24,281 nt of DNA from an uncultured Eubacteriales bacterium (GTDB lineage Bacteria > Bacillota > Clostridia > Oscillospirales > Oscillospiraceae), in assembly GCA_900544705.1 (NCBI GenBank), contig UQWH01000028.1, positions 1 through 24,281 of the forward strand, written 5' to 3'. This document shows, one piece after another, positions 7,873 to 16,953 of this stretch. Positions within the stretch are counted from its first letter, which is position 1. The number at the start of each line of letters is the position of its first letter. The position numbers and the translations under genes were made by a program. The notes under the pieces were generated by a model. That model ran no database searches and had not been told where the DNA came from. It worked only from the letters and a program-made list of their open reading frames with translations.

Positions 7873-10800
7873 TTATTTTTCTTTTGCGCGCTTCGCGGCC
7901 AGGAACCACTTGACCAGACCGAAGATCAGCGCGGCTGCGCCCAGAATTCCGGCGATCAGCCAGACGATCGTCCAGTCGAAGCCCCTGTTTTCATCCTCCG
8001 GCTTCGGCTCGCCGGGCTCGGTCGGCTCCTCGGAGGGCGTCTGTCCATCGAGCAGCGCCTGATAGGCTGCGACGGCCGCGTCCAGCGCCGCCTTGTCCTC
8101 TGCGGGCAGAAGCGCCTTCTGCGCATCGGTCAGCGCATTGAATGCGTCGAGCGCCGCTTCGATCGCGTCCTTACGTTCGAGCGTCACCTCGCCGATGGCG
8201 TGGATCAGGTCGGAAACCGCCTTGACCGCCTCGTCATCCGTTTCGGCAGGCTCTGTCGGCTTGCCGGATTCCGAAGCGCCGGGTTCCGTCGGTTTGGTAT
8301 CCTCCGGCTTCTGCGGCTGCGAGGGTTCCGTCGGCTTTTCGACCTCGGCGGTGCGGTAGTATTCCTCCGCAGCCTTCAGCTCCTCCAGCCGGGTGACATA
8401 CTGCTTCTGTGCATCGGTCAGCGCGTCATAGCGCTCCCGCGCGCGGCGCAGATTCCGGTTCAGCTCCGCGAGGGATTCCTCCGTCGGTTTCTCCGGAAGC
8501 GTGCCGATCTGCTCAATGAGAAGGTCGGCAACCTGCGCGCAGTAGCGGTCCATGACCTTCTGCGTGTCCTCCTGCGAGGTGCAGGCGCCAAGCTCCGCGG
8601 CGGCGGCATCTGCCAGCGCGCCGATGCGGTCGCCCAGCGCAGGATATTTTACCTGATCCTTTGCGCGCTGCGCCTTCAGATCGTCCGCCGCCTTGCGGTA
8701 ATCCGCAAGCAGCTTCTCCGCAGCTTCCAGCGCCGCCGTCTTTTCTTCCGGGACGAGCGCCTTCTGTTCCTCGGTCAGCGCGTCATAGGCGGCGCGCGCC
8801 GTCTTGAGCGCATTCTCCTTCACCTCGGCCATGGTCGTTTCGCCGGAGGTAAAAGCAAGATCGTCGATCAGCGCGCCCGCGATGTTCGCGCAGTAGCGAC
8901 CCAGCGCCAGAACCGCGCCGTCCTTGTCCGTGCAGGCCAGCAGCTCGGTCTTTGCCGCCTCGGCCAGCGTCTGCACGGCTTCGGCGATCTGCGGGTAGGA
9001 GGCAGCGTCCTCCGCCGCCCATGCTTCGACCGTTTCCGCGGCCTTGCGGTAGACGGCAAGGAGTTCCTCCGCCGCCTCTAGCGTCTGTTCGCTGTTTTCC
9101 TCCAGCAGCGCCTTCTGTGCCTCGGTCAGACCGTTCAGCGCCCTGCGTGTGCGTTCGAGCTTTTCCGCAGCCTCGTCCAGCTCGCCCATGGTGGTCGTCC
9201 CGGCGGCGAAGCCGACATCCGCCAGCAGCATCCGGACGACATCCGCGCAGTAGCCGTCGAGAACGGGCGCAAGCTCTTCCTGCCTGGTGCAATTGCCCAG
9301 CTTCTCCTGCGCCTGCGCGCTCAGCCCGGCAAGCTTTTCCTCAAGGTCGGGGTAGGCTGCCTTGTCCTCGGAGGCCCACTGCTTGAGCAGATCAAGATCC
9401 TTTGCATAGAGCGCGGCCAGCGCCTGAATGTCCGTGAGCTTCGCGTAGTCCTGCACCAGCGCCTGCTGTGCCTCGGTCAGTGCGGCGTAGGCCGCTTCGA
9501 TCTCCTCCGCCTTGCCCGCAAGCTCCTTCATGGGCGCGCCCTGTGCAGCAGCGACCAGAAGATCGACGACGTGCGCGGCAAAGCCGTCCACGACCGTCTC
9601 CGCCTGCGCGGCGTTTGCGCTCTTGGTAATGGCATCGCAGTCGGACGTATAGCGTTCGGTCAGCCCGGCCTCGATCGCGGGATAGGCCGTCTTTGCCGCC
9701 TCATAGGCCTCGGTCAGCTTCCGGAGCACGGCAGCGCGCGCCTCGTCCAGCAGCTTCTCCGGGTTCATGGCCTCCAGCGCCGCATGGTAAGCGTCCACGA
9801 TGCTCTGCGCGTCCGCCGCCGTGCGGATGGTCTCCGCCGTCTGGCCGAGCATTGCTTCCAGCGCCGTGCGCTGCGCGTCGGAGATCAGGGATTCTACATT
9901 CGTATGGTAATATTCGTTCAGATAGGCGATCACCGCTTCGCGGTTGTTCTCCAGCAGAAGCTGCCACGGGAAGATGGGATAACCGCCGTTGAGATCGGCA
10001 ATGCTCTCGATCAGGCCGTCGAAGATGTCCGCCGTCAGCATATCCACGGCGTAGATGCGGTCGCCCTGGCTGCTCTTCCAGCCCAGCGCCGCGCGCGCCG
10101 TCCCGGAGAGGACATAGAGGTTGTCGCAGTATCTGCCGTCAATGGGGAAGCCGGCGAGCGTGCCGATGTGGTCGACCTTCGTGCCGGTGTCCAGAACGCC
10201 CGCGTTGTAGCAGTTTTTCACAACGAGCTTCTCGCTGCCGGTGGAGGTGGTCTTGCCGTAGCTGCCGCTCTCGCCGCCGAGGATGCCGCCGGCGATGATG
10301 CCGCCGGAGATCACGCCGGTGTTATAGCAGGTGTCGATGAGGAGGCTGCCGCCCATTCCGTCCGTGACGCCCACGATGCCGCCGATGCCGCCGGCAGGCC
10401 ATTCGCCCGTACCGATGACAAAATTCACGTCGTTGGAGATGTGGCCGGTGTTCAGGCACTCGTGCAGTCTGGTTTCGTCATCACCGCTGGCATAGATGCG
10501 GCCCGCGATGCCGCCGACGCCGGAGGCCTTGTTGACCGTGACGTCGCCGGAGTTCACGCAGCGCTCCAGTGTTGTATACTTGACAAGGCCGATAAAGCCG
10601 CCGAGTGCGCCGCCGCTGTAGCTGCTGTAGCCACGGCCAAGGTAGCCGCTGCCGGTGTACTGGCAGGTGATGCTTCCCTCAAAGCGGCAGTCGGTGAAGG
10701 AGGTCGCACTGGCCACGCCGGTAAAGCCGCCAAGATTGGCGTTGCTGTTGGTCAGGCCGGTGATGGTGATCTTCACGTCGGAAACGCAGTTTTCAAATTC

Positions 10801-13800
10801 GCCGGCGGAAACATCCGCGGCCACACCGCCCACGGAAACCTTGCCGACATTCGCGAGCGCGATCTCGCCTCTGACGGTTAGGTTGGAAACCTTCGTGCCA
10901 CCGTAGGCAAGGCCGATCAGGCCGGCATAGTGGGAGCCTGCCTTGCTGATGTACAGGCCGGAAACGGTGTGGCCCTGTCCGTCGAGGCTGCCGCGATAGG
11001 CGCGGCCGCTCGTCTGTCCGATGGGCGTCCACTCGCAGTAGCCGAGGTCGATGTCCGCGGTCAGGACCGCCTTGGCGGAGGCCGAAACGGTGTTGTCGTT
11101 GATGCTCTTTGCGAGCCAGGCAAGCTCTGCCGGCGTACCGATCTGATAAACGCCGTCCTTCTGCTCAGGCTGGGTGACCGTTTCGCCGTCCCATGCGTCC
11201 GCGTTGCGCGCGGAGGCAAGGAGGTTCGTCAGCTCCCGCTGCGCGGCCTCATAGACGTCCTCCAGCTTCTGCGCGGCGGACTGCCGCAGCGCTTCCAGTT
11301 CGGCATAAGAGGTGATCTCATCCAGCGCGGGCGTCGCTGTCGTGTGCAGGTCGGACTTGCTCTCGTCCAGCACCGCCTGAATGGCCTTCTGCCACCGCTC
11401 GGCAAGCGCGGTCAGGTCGCCCGCCTGCCCGGTCAGGGCGTCTGCGTACTTCTTTTCCAGTGCGGCCAGCTCGTCGAGGGTCTCCTGCCGCGCGAGCTTC
11501 AGCGCATCCTGCGCCGCCTGATCCGGATCCGGCGCGGTGTCACCCTCGGCAAAGCCCTTGACCAGCTCGGTCAGCACCTTGCGCGCTTCGGCATAGAGAC
11601 GCTCGACCTCTTCGACCGTCTTTGCGCCATCCAGCTTCAGCCTCCAGCCCTCGTAGGCGCGCAGGAGCGCCGCCGCATCCTCCTGGGAATACTTCTTTCC
11701 GTAGATAAATTCGTTGTAAAGGCCATTCGCCGCCTTGATGGGGTAGGTCTCGACCTCCTTGAGCTTGCCGTCGATGTTCTCGCTGCCCAGATAGGTCTGG
11801 CGGACGTCCGTCACGTCGGAGAGCTTCTTCGCCGCATCCAGCGCGGCGTCGGCCTCGGCCAGAAGCCCGTCGATCGTCTTTTTATTCTCGGCATCGTAGA
11901 GATTGCCGTCCACGAAGGCGTGCATCTCCTCGCGCAGCGCGGCCTTGGCAGCCGCCAGCTCCGTGGGGACCTCGGCGAGGGTCTTTTCCGCTTCTTCCAG
12001 CGCGGCGTCGATCTCCTCGGCGGTGGTGCACAGCTCGACCTTGCGGACGCACTGCATGACGGTGTCATTGTAGAGCTTGGTCTGCGTGCCGTAGATCTTG
12101 TAGTTTTCGTCGCGGTCGCTGACGCGGATCAGTTTGCCCAGAAGGGTACGCGTTGCGGTGAGCTTCTCCCACATACCGCCCCTGACATTGACCGTCGGGG
12201 TGATCTCGCCCACGCGCATGGTGTCGGTGCCGTTCGTGCCGGTCGCCGCGGCATAGCCCCAGAGGGTGTTGTCCGCACTGCTGCTCTGGGCGTGCTGCAC
12301 GTCGCCCGCGCGCCAGTTGCCGACAAGCGCGCCGGTCATCGGCGCAGTCGCAGAATACTCATAGGCGGCGTTATACTGGTTGCGCTTGGTCTCGCCGTAG
12401 ATCGTGCCCGCGTTGTAGGCGTATTGCAGGCAGAACGTGGTCTTCTCGTCGGCGTAGCCGACGATGCCGCCGGTGCCGTGGGTATCGGGATTAGACGCCG
12501 ACGCGCCATACACATCGCCGTAGTTGGTCACATAGTCAAGCTGCGCATTGCTGTCCTGAATGACATAGCCGAGAATACCGCCGACCCTGAGCTCGCCGCG
12601 CACCTCCGCGTAGTTGACGCTTTCGCGCACCTTGGCGATGCCGGAGATCAGGCCGACGATGCCGCCCATACTGCTGCCTTTGCCGCCAAGATAACTCAGC
12701 TCGTAGCCGCGCAGCCGCATATGGTTCTCGCAGTAGCGGATCAGACAGCCCTCGCTGGGCTCGCTGGCCCCGGCTGCGCCGACGATGCCGCCGATGGAAT
12801 TGACGATCTTGCCGCTGTACTGGCTGTCGTCCGTCGCAAGATAGAGGCCGTAGGTGCGGCAGTTTTCGACGGAGCCGCCGGTCAAGCTGCCCGCAATGCC
12901 GCCGATGGCGGAAATGCCCTTCCAGCTGCCGAGGAAGGCGGAAACCTCGCAGTTGTAGATCTCACCCGCATTGGAGCCCGCGATGAGGCCGGAGCCGGCA
13001 GACTGCACGGCGCGGATGCGCCCGGCCGCCTTCACGTTTTTCACCGTGCCATAGACGCTGCGGTTGGAATTGCTTTGGCCGATATAGCCGAACAGGCCCT
13101 GAATGGTGTTGCTCTCGTCGGTGCTCCAGATGCCATGGATGATGTGGTTCTGGCCGTCGAAGGTGCCCATGTAGGGCTTATTCTTTGTGCCAATGGAGGT
13201 CCACTCCTGACGGTTCAGGTCAATGTCTGCCGTCAGAACGGCGCAGGCCGAGGTGCTGCCGCCGTTGACCTTTTCGGCAAACCATGCCAGCTCTGCACCC
13301 GTGCCGATCCGGTAGGGGTCAGCCTGCGTGCCGCTGCCCGCGGGCTGGGTCTTCGCCGTGCCGTCCCACTTGTCCGCCACGCCGGAGTCAATCGCCGGTA
13401 CGCTGTAGCTTCCGCGCACGGCAAGGAGCTTGGCATTCCACTCCGCCTTGGCCGCGTCCAGCGCCGCCTGCGTGCGGGTGGCTTCCAGCGCGGCAAGACC
13501 GTCTGCCAATGTCTGCTCCAGCGTCTTTGCCATCGTTTCCAACTGCTCAGAGGCCTCGTTCGTCCCCGGCAGCTCATGCCAGACGGCCGAGAGCATCCCG
13601 CGGTCGGTATCGAGCGCGTAGAGCTGCTTTTTGTAGGTCGTGTAGATATTCTGCTGGGCCGTGAGCTTCTTGCCCGCAAACTCCTTCTCGGCTCTGACGG
13701 TAAGGACCGCGGCCATGTTCTTCAGCGCGGTATCGCCGATCTCGGTCAGCCGGGCCGCCTGACGTTCGCCGTCGGCAGTGATGGCCTCCGGCTCCATGCT

Positions 13801-15186
13801 CTCCCAGCCCTCCGGCTCGGCAAAGCCGACGTTCAGTTCCTTTTTGGCGGTGCTGTAGTACGCCGTCAGGAGCTCCCAGTTCTCGTCGCTGTAGCGGTAG
13901 TAGTCGTTCTGGCTGTTATTCTGGCGGTAGGTATAGGTATTATAACCGACATACTTCGCGCCGTCGATGGTCTTGCCGTTGTCCAGTGCGTCCAGTGCGG
14001 CCTTCTGCGCCTCGGCAAAGGCCTTCTTGACTGCGGCCAGCGCCTTGCCCTGCTCGGTGTCCTGAGAGATGGGCTTTTCCAGCTCCCATGCCAGCACCGG
14101 CCAGCCGTCGCCCAGCTCGTCGGAGAGCACATAGGCCGAGCCGCTGTCGCCGTTGAGGAAATCCTTCGCTTGCTCCGCGGTTTCAAAATCCTGCGCCCGC
14201 CGGAAGCCATATTCCATATAGTACAGGTTTCCTTCGCCGTCGATCGCCTCCGAAACGGACATGCAGTTGGCAGAGTCGCCGTCAAGCTCATAGCCTACGC
14301 CGAGGAAATCGCTGCCCATGCCGTTTTCCCAGGTAATCAGTCCCGTGCGCTCTGCCCACGAGGGGTTGACATAGACATTATCCTCCGCTGTCGCGGAGCT
14401 GTAGCAGCCGACCAGCTTCGCAGGCCCCGAAGCGCTGAAGCCGACCAGGCCGCCCACATATGCCGTAGCGTCGCCGCTGACTGTGATGGCGGCGCGGTTG
14501 TAGCAGTTTTCCAGCACTGCGCTGCTGTCCGCCCAGCCGACGATGCCGCCGACGCCGATCTCGCTGTCCGCACCGGTAGCCGTGATCGTGCCCCAGTTGG
14601 AGCAGCCGGAAATGACGGCCTCGTCAGAAACGTAGCCCACGATACCGGCGGCGCCAAACATATCGGCAAAGTCCACATTTATTTCAACACCGGAGCTGCA
14701 ATTTTCAACCGTGCCTCTATAGCCCAGCATCGCGACCAGCGGGCTGAAATACATATCATTCGCATAATCCGCCGTGACCGTGAGCTTGCCGGCCACATTG
14801 AGATTCTTGACGGTGCCCCGCTGCAAAAAGCCGAACAGCGCGACCGGATCCGCATAGTTTTCGTCCGCCGTGATGTCGATGGTGATGGTAAAGTTATTGC
14901 CGTTGAAGGTTCCGCCGTACCCGCCTTGCGGGGAAATCGAAACCCAGTTCTTCCCTGTCATATTGATGTTGCCGAGAAGCTCGGCGCAGGCGTTTTTCTG
15001 ATCCTGATCCGGATCGTTGACCATCTCCGCAAAGGCGATCAGATCCTCCGCATCGGCGATCTGAAACGGCCGCTCCGCGGAGCCGTCGTTGGCTTCATCA
15101 AACACGCCGCCCGTGGCAAAGGCCGTCGCCGGGAGCGTGCCGAGAATCAGTACAAGCGCAAGAAACAGCGCAATTCCTCTTTTCAT
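7873..15186 (-). CDS. Giant multi-module surface protein: three GLUG-type beta modules, helical repeats, C-terminal membrane anchor
   Basis: The protein has 2437 aa. The ATG at 15186 follows AGGTGA at good spacing. A signal peptide ends near LPATAFA (about residue 24). Three modules share an opening pattern (an ELAWFA-like helix, LTADIDL, a W..IG motif, then FDGQ.H). They begin near residues 40, 610 and 1330, and each continues into GLUG repeats of the GGIVG type. Charged helical linkers separate them. From about 1760 to 2275 the protein is helical repeat of the LTEAQKALV type, including three units with cysteines at 1966/1980, 2085/2099 and 2202/2216. A Pro/Glu/Thr-rich stalk precedes a membrane helix (about 2405-2428) and a Lys/Arg tail. 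No LPXTG motif is present, so it is membrane-anchored and long enough to cross the wall. It is the first gene behind the B12 riboswitch. A role as receptor or scaffold for corrinoid capture is inferred; adhesion is the alternative. Confidence 0.9.
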   Translation of the reverse strand: MKRGIALFLALVLILGTLPATAFATGGVFDEANDGSAERPFQIADAEDLIAFAEMVNDPDQDQKNACAELLGNINMTGKNWVSISPQGGYGGTFNGNNFTITIDITADENYADPVALFGFLQRGTVKNLNVAGKLTVTADYANDMYFSPLVAMLGYRGTVENCSSGVEINVDFADMFGAAGIVGYVSDEAVISGCSNWGTITATGADSEIGVGGIVGWADSSAVLENCYNRAAITVSGDATAYVGGLVGFSASGPAKLVGCYSSATAEDNVYVNPSWAERTGLITWENGMGSDFLGVGYELDGDSANCMSVSEAIDGEGNLYYMEYGFRRAQDFETAEQAKDFLNGDSGSAYVLSDELGDGWPVLAWELEKPISQDTEQGKALAAVKKAFAEAQKAALDALDNGKTIDGAKYVGYNTYTYRQNNSQNDYYRYSDENWELLTAYYSTAKKELNVGFAEPEGWESMEPEAITADGERQAARLTEIGDTALKNMAAVLTVRAEKEFAGKKLTAQQNIYTTYKKQLYALDTDRGMLSAVWHELPGTNEASEQLETMAKTLEQTLADGLAALEATRTQAALDAAKAEWNAKLLAVRGSYSVPAIDSGVADKWDGTAKTQPAGSGTQADPYRIGTGAELAWFAEKVNGGSTSACAVLTADIDLNRQEWTSIGTKNKPYMGTFDGQNHIIHGIWSTDESNTIQGLFGYIGQSNSNRSVYGTVKNVKAAGRIRAVQSAGSGLIAGSNAGEIYNCEVSAFLGSWKGISAIGGIAGSLTGGSVENCRTYGLYLATDDSQYSGKIVNSIGGIVGAAGASEPSEGCLIRYCENHMRLRGYELSYLGGKGSSMGGIVGLISGIAKVRESVNYAEVRGELRVGGILGYVIQDSNAQLDYVTNYGDVYGASASNPDTHGTGGIVGYADEKTTFCLQYAYNAGTIYGETKRNQYNAAYEYSATAPMTGALVGNWRAGDVQHAQSSSADNTLWGYAAATGTNGTDTMRVGEITPTVNVRGGMWEKLTATRTLLGKLIRVSDRDENYKIYGTQTKLYNDTVMQCVRKVELCTTAEEIDAALEEAEKTLAEVPTELAAAKAALREEMHAFVDGNLYDAENKKTIDGLLAEADAALDAAKKLSDVTDVRQTYLGSENIDGKLKEVETYPIKAANGLYNEFIYGKKYSQEDAAALLRAYEGWRLKLDGAKTVEEVERLYAEARKVLTELVKGFAEGDTAPDPDQAAQDALKLARQETLDELAALEKKYADALTGQAGDLTALAERWQKAIQAVLDESKSDLHTTATPALDEITSYAELEALRQSAAQKLEDVYEAAQRELTNLLASARNADAWDGETVTQPEQKDGVYQIGTPAELAWLAKSINDNTVSASAKAVLTADIDLGYCEWTPIGQTSGRAYRGSLDGQGHTVSGLYISKAGSHYAGLIGLAYGGTKVSNLTVRGEIALANVGKVSVGGVAADVSAGEFENCVSDVKITITGLTNSNANLGGFTGVASATSFTDCRFEGSITCQYTGSGYLGRGYSSYSGGALGGFIGLVKYTTLERCVNSGDVTVNKASGVGGIAGRIYASGDDETRLHECLNTGHISNDVNFVIGTGEWPAGGIGGIVGVTDGMGGSLLIDTCYNTGVISGGIIAGGILGGESGSYGKTTSTGSEKLVVKNCYNAGVLDTGTKVDHIGTLAGFPIDGRYCDNLYVLSGTARAALGWKSSQGDRIYAVDMLTADIFDGLIESIADLNGGYPIFPWQLLLENNREAVIAYLNEYYHTNVESLISDAQRTALEAMLGQTAETIRTAADAQSIVDAYHAALEAMNPEKLLDEARAAVLRKLTEAYEAAKTAYPAIEAGLTERYTSDCDAITKSANAAQAETVVDGFAAHVVDLLVAAAQGAPMKELAGKAEEIEAAYAALTEAQQALVQDYAKLTDIQALAALYAKDLDLLKQWASEDKAAYPDLEEKLAGLSAQAQEKLGNCTRQEELAPVLDGYCADVVRMLLADVGFAAGTTTMGELDEAAEKLERTRRALNGLTEAQKALLEENSEQTLEAAEELLAVYRKAAETVEAWAAEDAASYPQIAEAVQTLAEAAKTELLACTDKDGAVLALGRYCANIAGALIDDLAFTSGETTMAEVKENALKTARAAYDALTEEQKALVPEEKTAALEAAEKLLADYRKAADDLKAQRAKDQVKYPALGDRIGALADAAAAELGACTSQEDTQKVMDRYCAQVADLLIEQIGTLPEKPTEESLAELNRNLRRARERYDALTDAQKQYVTRLEELKAAEEYYRTAEVEKPTEPSQPQKPEDTKPTEPGASESGKPTEPAETDDEAVKAVSDLIHAIGEVTLERKDAIEAALDAFNALTDAQKALLPAEDKAALDAAVAAYQALLDGQTPSEEPTEPGEPKPEDENRGFDWTIVWLIAGILGAAALIFGLVKWFLAAKRAKEK

Positions 15187-15264
15187 GATGATTCACCTCA
15201 TGTCTTTATACTATATAGTAAAGGGACAGACGTCCCGATGACAGGTAAAACGGCTCCTGATACG

Positions 15265-15298
15265 AAAAAATTCCGCACGACACCCTGCCGTGCGGAAT
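15265..15298 (-). terminator. Intrinsic terminator of the riboswitch expression platform
   Basis: On the minus strand ATTCCGCACG (15298-15289) pairs perfectly with CGTGCGGAAT (15279-15270), followed by a run of six T that ends at 15265. It lies between the B12 aptamer and the first gene of the operon, about 80 nt before the start codon, which is the position expected for a regulated terminator. CCTGCC at 15339-15334 is complementary to GGCAGG in the terminator arm and loop (15289-15284) and could take part in an antiterminator pairing. Confidence 0.85.
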
Positions 15299-15344
15299 GG
15301 CTCCGTTTCATAAAACCACAGCTTCCCGGTATGGGCAGGAACCG

Positions 15345-15454
15345 ACGCGCGACCCGACGTATCTGACTTATCCGGTTTTCCCGGCATCACAGTGACCCGC
15401 TCGCGGGGCTTCTCACCCCATTCCGTCTCCGGCGAAAGCCGGGAGGCAGCGCGT
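15345..15454 (-). ncRNA. Cobalamin (B12) riboswitch aptamer
   Basis: This 110-nt leader has the core of a cobalamin riboswitch. A closing stem ACGCGC/GCGCGT joins 15454-15449 to 15350-15345. A CCGGC-TTTC-GCCGG hairpin follows the 5' side. Next come GGAA, a GGGGTGAGAAGCCCC stem-loop (15419-15405), the B12-box sequence GCGGGTCACTGTGA (its core at 15396-15387), a short CCGG-GAAAA-CCGG hairpin and the 3' motif AAGTCAGATACGTC (15369-15356). The compact size without the extra peripheral stems suggests a short class-II-like variant. A strong promoter lies upstream and an intrinsic terminator downstream, so it most likely represses the six-gene surface operon when cobalamin is plentiful. Confidence 0.87.
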
Positions 15455-15483
15455 TTTATATATTTCATCAAATAATCAAACCA

Positions 15484-15512
15484 ATTATACCGGCTTCTGC
15501 AAATAAATGCAA
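15484..15512 (-). promoter_or_regulatory. Sigma-A-type promoter of the riboswitch-controlled operon
   Basis: A -35 box TTGCAT (15512-15507) and a perfect -10 box TATAAT (15489-15484) are separated by 17 nt. The expected start point is near 15477, about 20 nt upstream of the riboswitch closing stem. The gene-free stretch 15187-15573 thus holds a promoter, an aptamer, a terminator and a ribosome binding site. Confidence 0.8.
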
Positions 15513-15573
15513 GACAGTTTTCCGTCTTTTTCCTGTTCTTCTGCAAACTCTTTCAAAACCCACGCGGGCTTCC

Positions 15574-15858
15574 TCATCCCAGTTCCTTTAAAAACTCCCG
15601 GATCGCCCGGACGAAGGCGTCCGCCCTCAGCACGGTGGATAAATAGCCGCCGGAAATATAGGTGATTTTCGGACTATGCATCAGGCGAACGAGATCCTGC
15701 TGCATTTTCCCGGAGAAAAAGTCCTGATCGGGCAGGATGAGCAGGATCCTGCCTTCCAGCGCCGCAAAATCCGCCTCCGTCACCGGCGTCTGGTTCATCA
15801 CATCCGCCAGCAGACCGGAGATATGCACATCCTTCTCCTGCTTGTAATCTTTGAAGAT
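15574..15858 (-). pseudogene. C-terminal remnant of an alpha/beta hydrolase
   Basis: About 94 codons are open here, ending in TGA at 15574. The reading frame begins directly after the stop codon of the preceding surface protein gene. There is a GTG at 15828, but no ribosome binding site or N-terminal domain. The residues LEGRILLILPDQDFFS, then SPKITYISGG and a terminal VRAIREFLKEL, look like the last third of an alpha/beta hydrolase: the strand carrying the acid residue (Asp in LPDQDFF), then the region where the catalytic His would sit. The nucleophile elbow and the first two thirds are missing. It is best explained as the stump left after deletion or recombination fused the surface gene to this position. 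The exact hydrolase family cannot be told. Confidence 0.7.
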
Positions 15859-16953
15859 TTATTGCTTTTTCATTGCTCCGTTGCGATGCTTTCTGCACGC
15901 CAGCAACGCCGCAGCCAGAAGCAGCATCAGGCCGAGGCCGTAGAACAGGCCCATGCCCATCCCGCCGGTCTGCGGGAGCTCATAGCTGCTGTCGTTTTCC
16001 ACGATCAGCGGGTCCGCCGACGTTCCGGCTTCCGTATGCCCGCCGCCGAAGGTCACGGTATATTCCAGCGTGATGGGATTCTGCGCGATCGTCAGCGTCA
16101 GAGAGACCCGCCGGTCAAAATAGCCGTCCGGTGTCTTTGTTTCCGTCAGGGTATAGCTTCCGACAGGCAGCTCCCGGAAGAGAAGACGCCCCTGCTCGTC
16201 CGTGACGCCCGTCCGGGTGACGGTCCCCGCTTCGTTTGTCAGCGTAAACTCTGCGCCGGGGACGATATTCCCGTTTCTGGCATCGATCTTCTTCATCCAG
16301 AAGCCAACAAACGGGATCTGCACCCGAACCGCGTTGGACTCCTTTGCGGAGCTCAGCTGATCCGTTTGGAAATCGAAGGAATTCACGGCGACCAGATGCT
16401 CCAGCGCGCCGGAGCTTCCATTCCGGTAGGTCTTTTCGGCCAGGATCGCCATCGCATCCGCATCGAGGGTCTTGGCGGCGCAGACCGGGACCCGCACCTG
16501 AACGCTCGAGCGTCCGGCGAGCGTAACGCCCTCCCCGGCGGCCAGCCGGAAAGCCGTGACCTCGGAATAATCTGCGGGCGCGTCCGTCCAGACATCGGCC
16601 GCCAGCATTTCGCTCATGGATCTGTGATACACCTCCGGACTGGTGGTGTAGCACACCTTGTAACCCTCCGGCGGTGTGATCGCCTCGCGCAGCCGGACAG
16701 GAAATTCCGAGCCGCGCGCCGTGGCGCCGGAAATATTGCTGTCCCCTATGGCCGGCAGTACGTCATAGATCGCCACACCCGTGTGCACTTCCGTGGTTTC
16801 ATTGGTGATCTTCAGCAGGTAGTCAAAATCAGAGCCGATATTCAGCACTCTGCCCTGATTGCTCCAGTGATCCGAGCCTGCCGGAGCGACGAACTTTTCC
16901 GCATAGATGGACTGCGCCGCAACGATCGCAGCATCGGAATAAGCAAAAGCGAT
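15859..16953 (-). pseudogene. C-terminal part of a split LPQTG-anchored surface protein (SpaA/CnaB domain)
   Basis: This is the continuation, in the same reading frame, of the upstream part after an in-frame TAA at 16956-16954. The first 35 codons after the stop remain good coding sequence (including YAEKFVAPAG and DHWSNQGRVLN). An independent start could only be the GTG at 16848, which has no convincing ribosome binding site. A SpaA/CnaB-like module opens with WMKKID (candidate isopeptide Lys) and has LPVGSYTLTETKTPDGY (candidate Glu). It is followed by the sortase signal LPQTG (15978-15964), a hydrophobic helix and a basic tail. Intact, the protein would have been about 625 aa, covalently wall-anchored, and probably an adhesin or pilin-like protein. 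As it stands, this half lacks a signal peptide and cannot be exported unless the stop is read through. Confidence 0.8.

Noticed and set aside
7873..15186. Repeats in the giant gene as a CRISPR or DNA-level tandem array
   Set aside because: The repetition is at protein level (GLUG and helical units) with diverged DNA, not identical repeats with spacers.
10930..15366. A very long open frame on the plus strand (about 1478 codons), antisense to the giant surface gene
   Set aside because: It mirrors the codon structure of the real gene in GC-rich DNA, is rich in Arg/Ala/Gly without recognisable domains, lacks a proper ribosome site and would read across the riboswitch leader.
15859..16848. The C-terminal surface ORF as an independent gene starting at GTG 16848
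   Set aside because: Good coding sequence continues upstream in the same frame to the TAA, no ribosome binding site is present and a wall-anchored protein would need a signal peptide.
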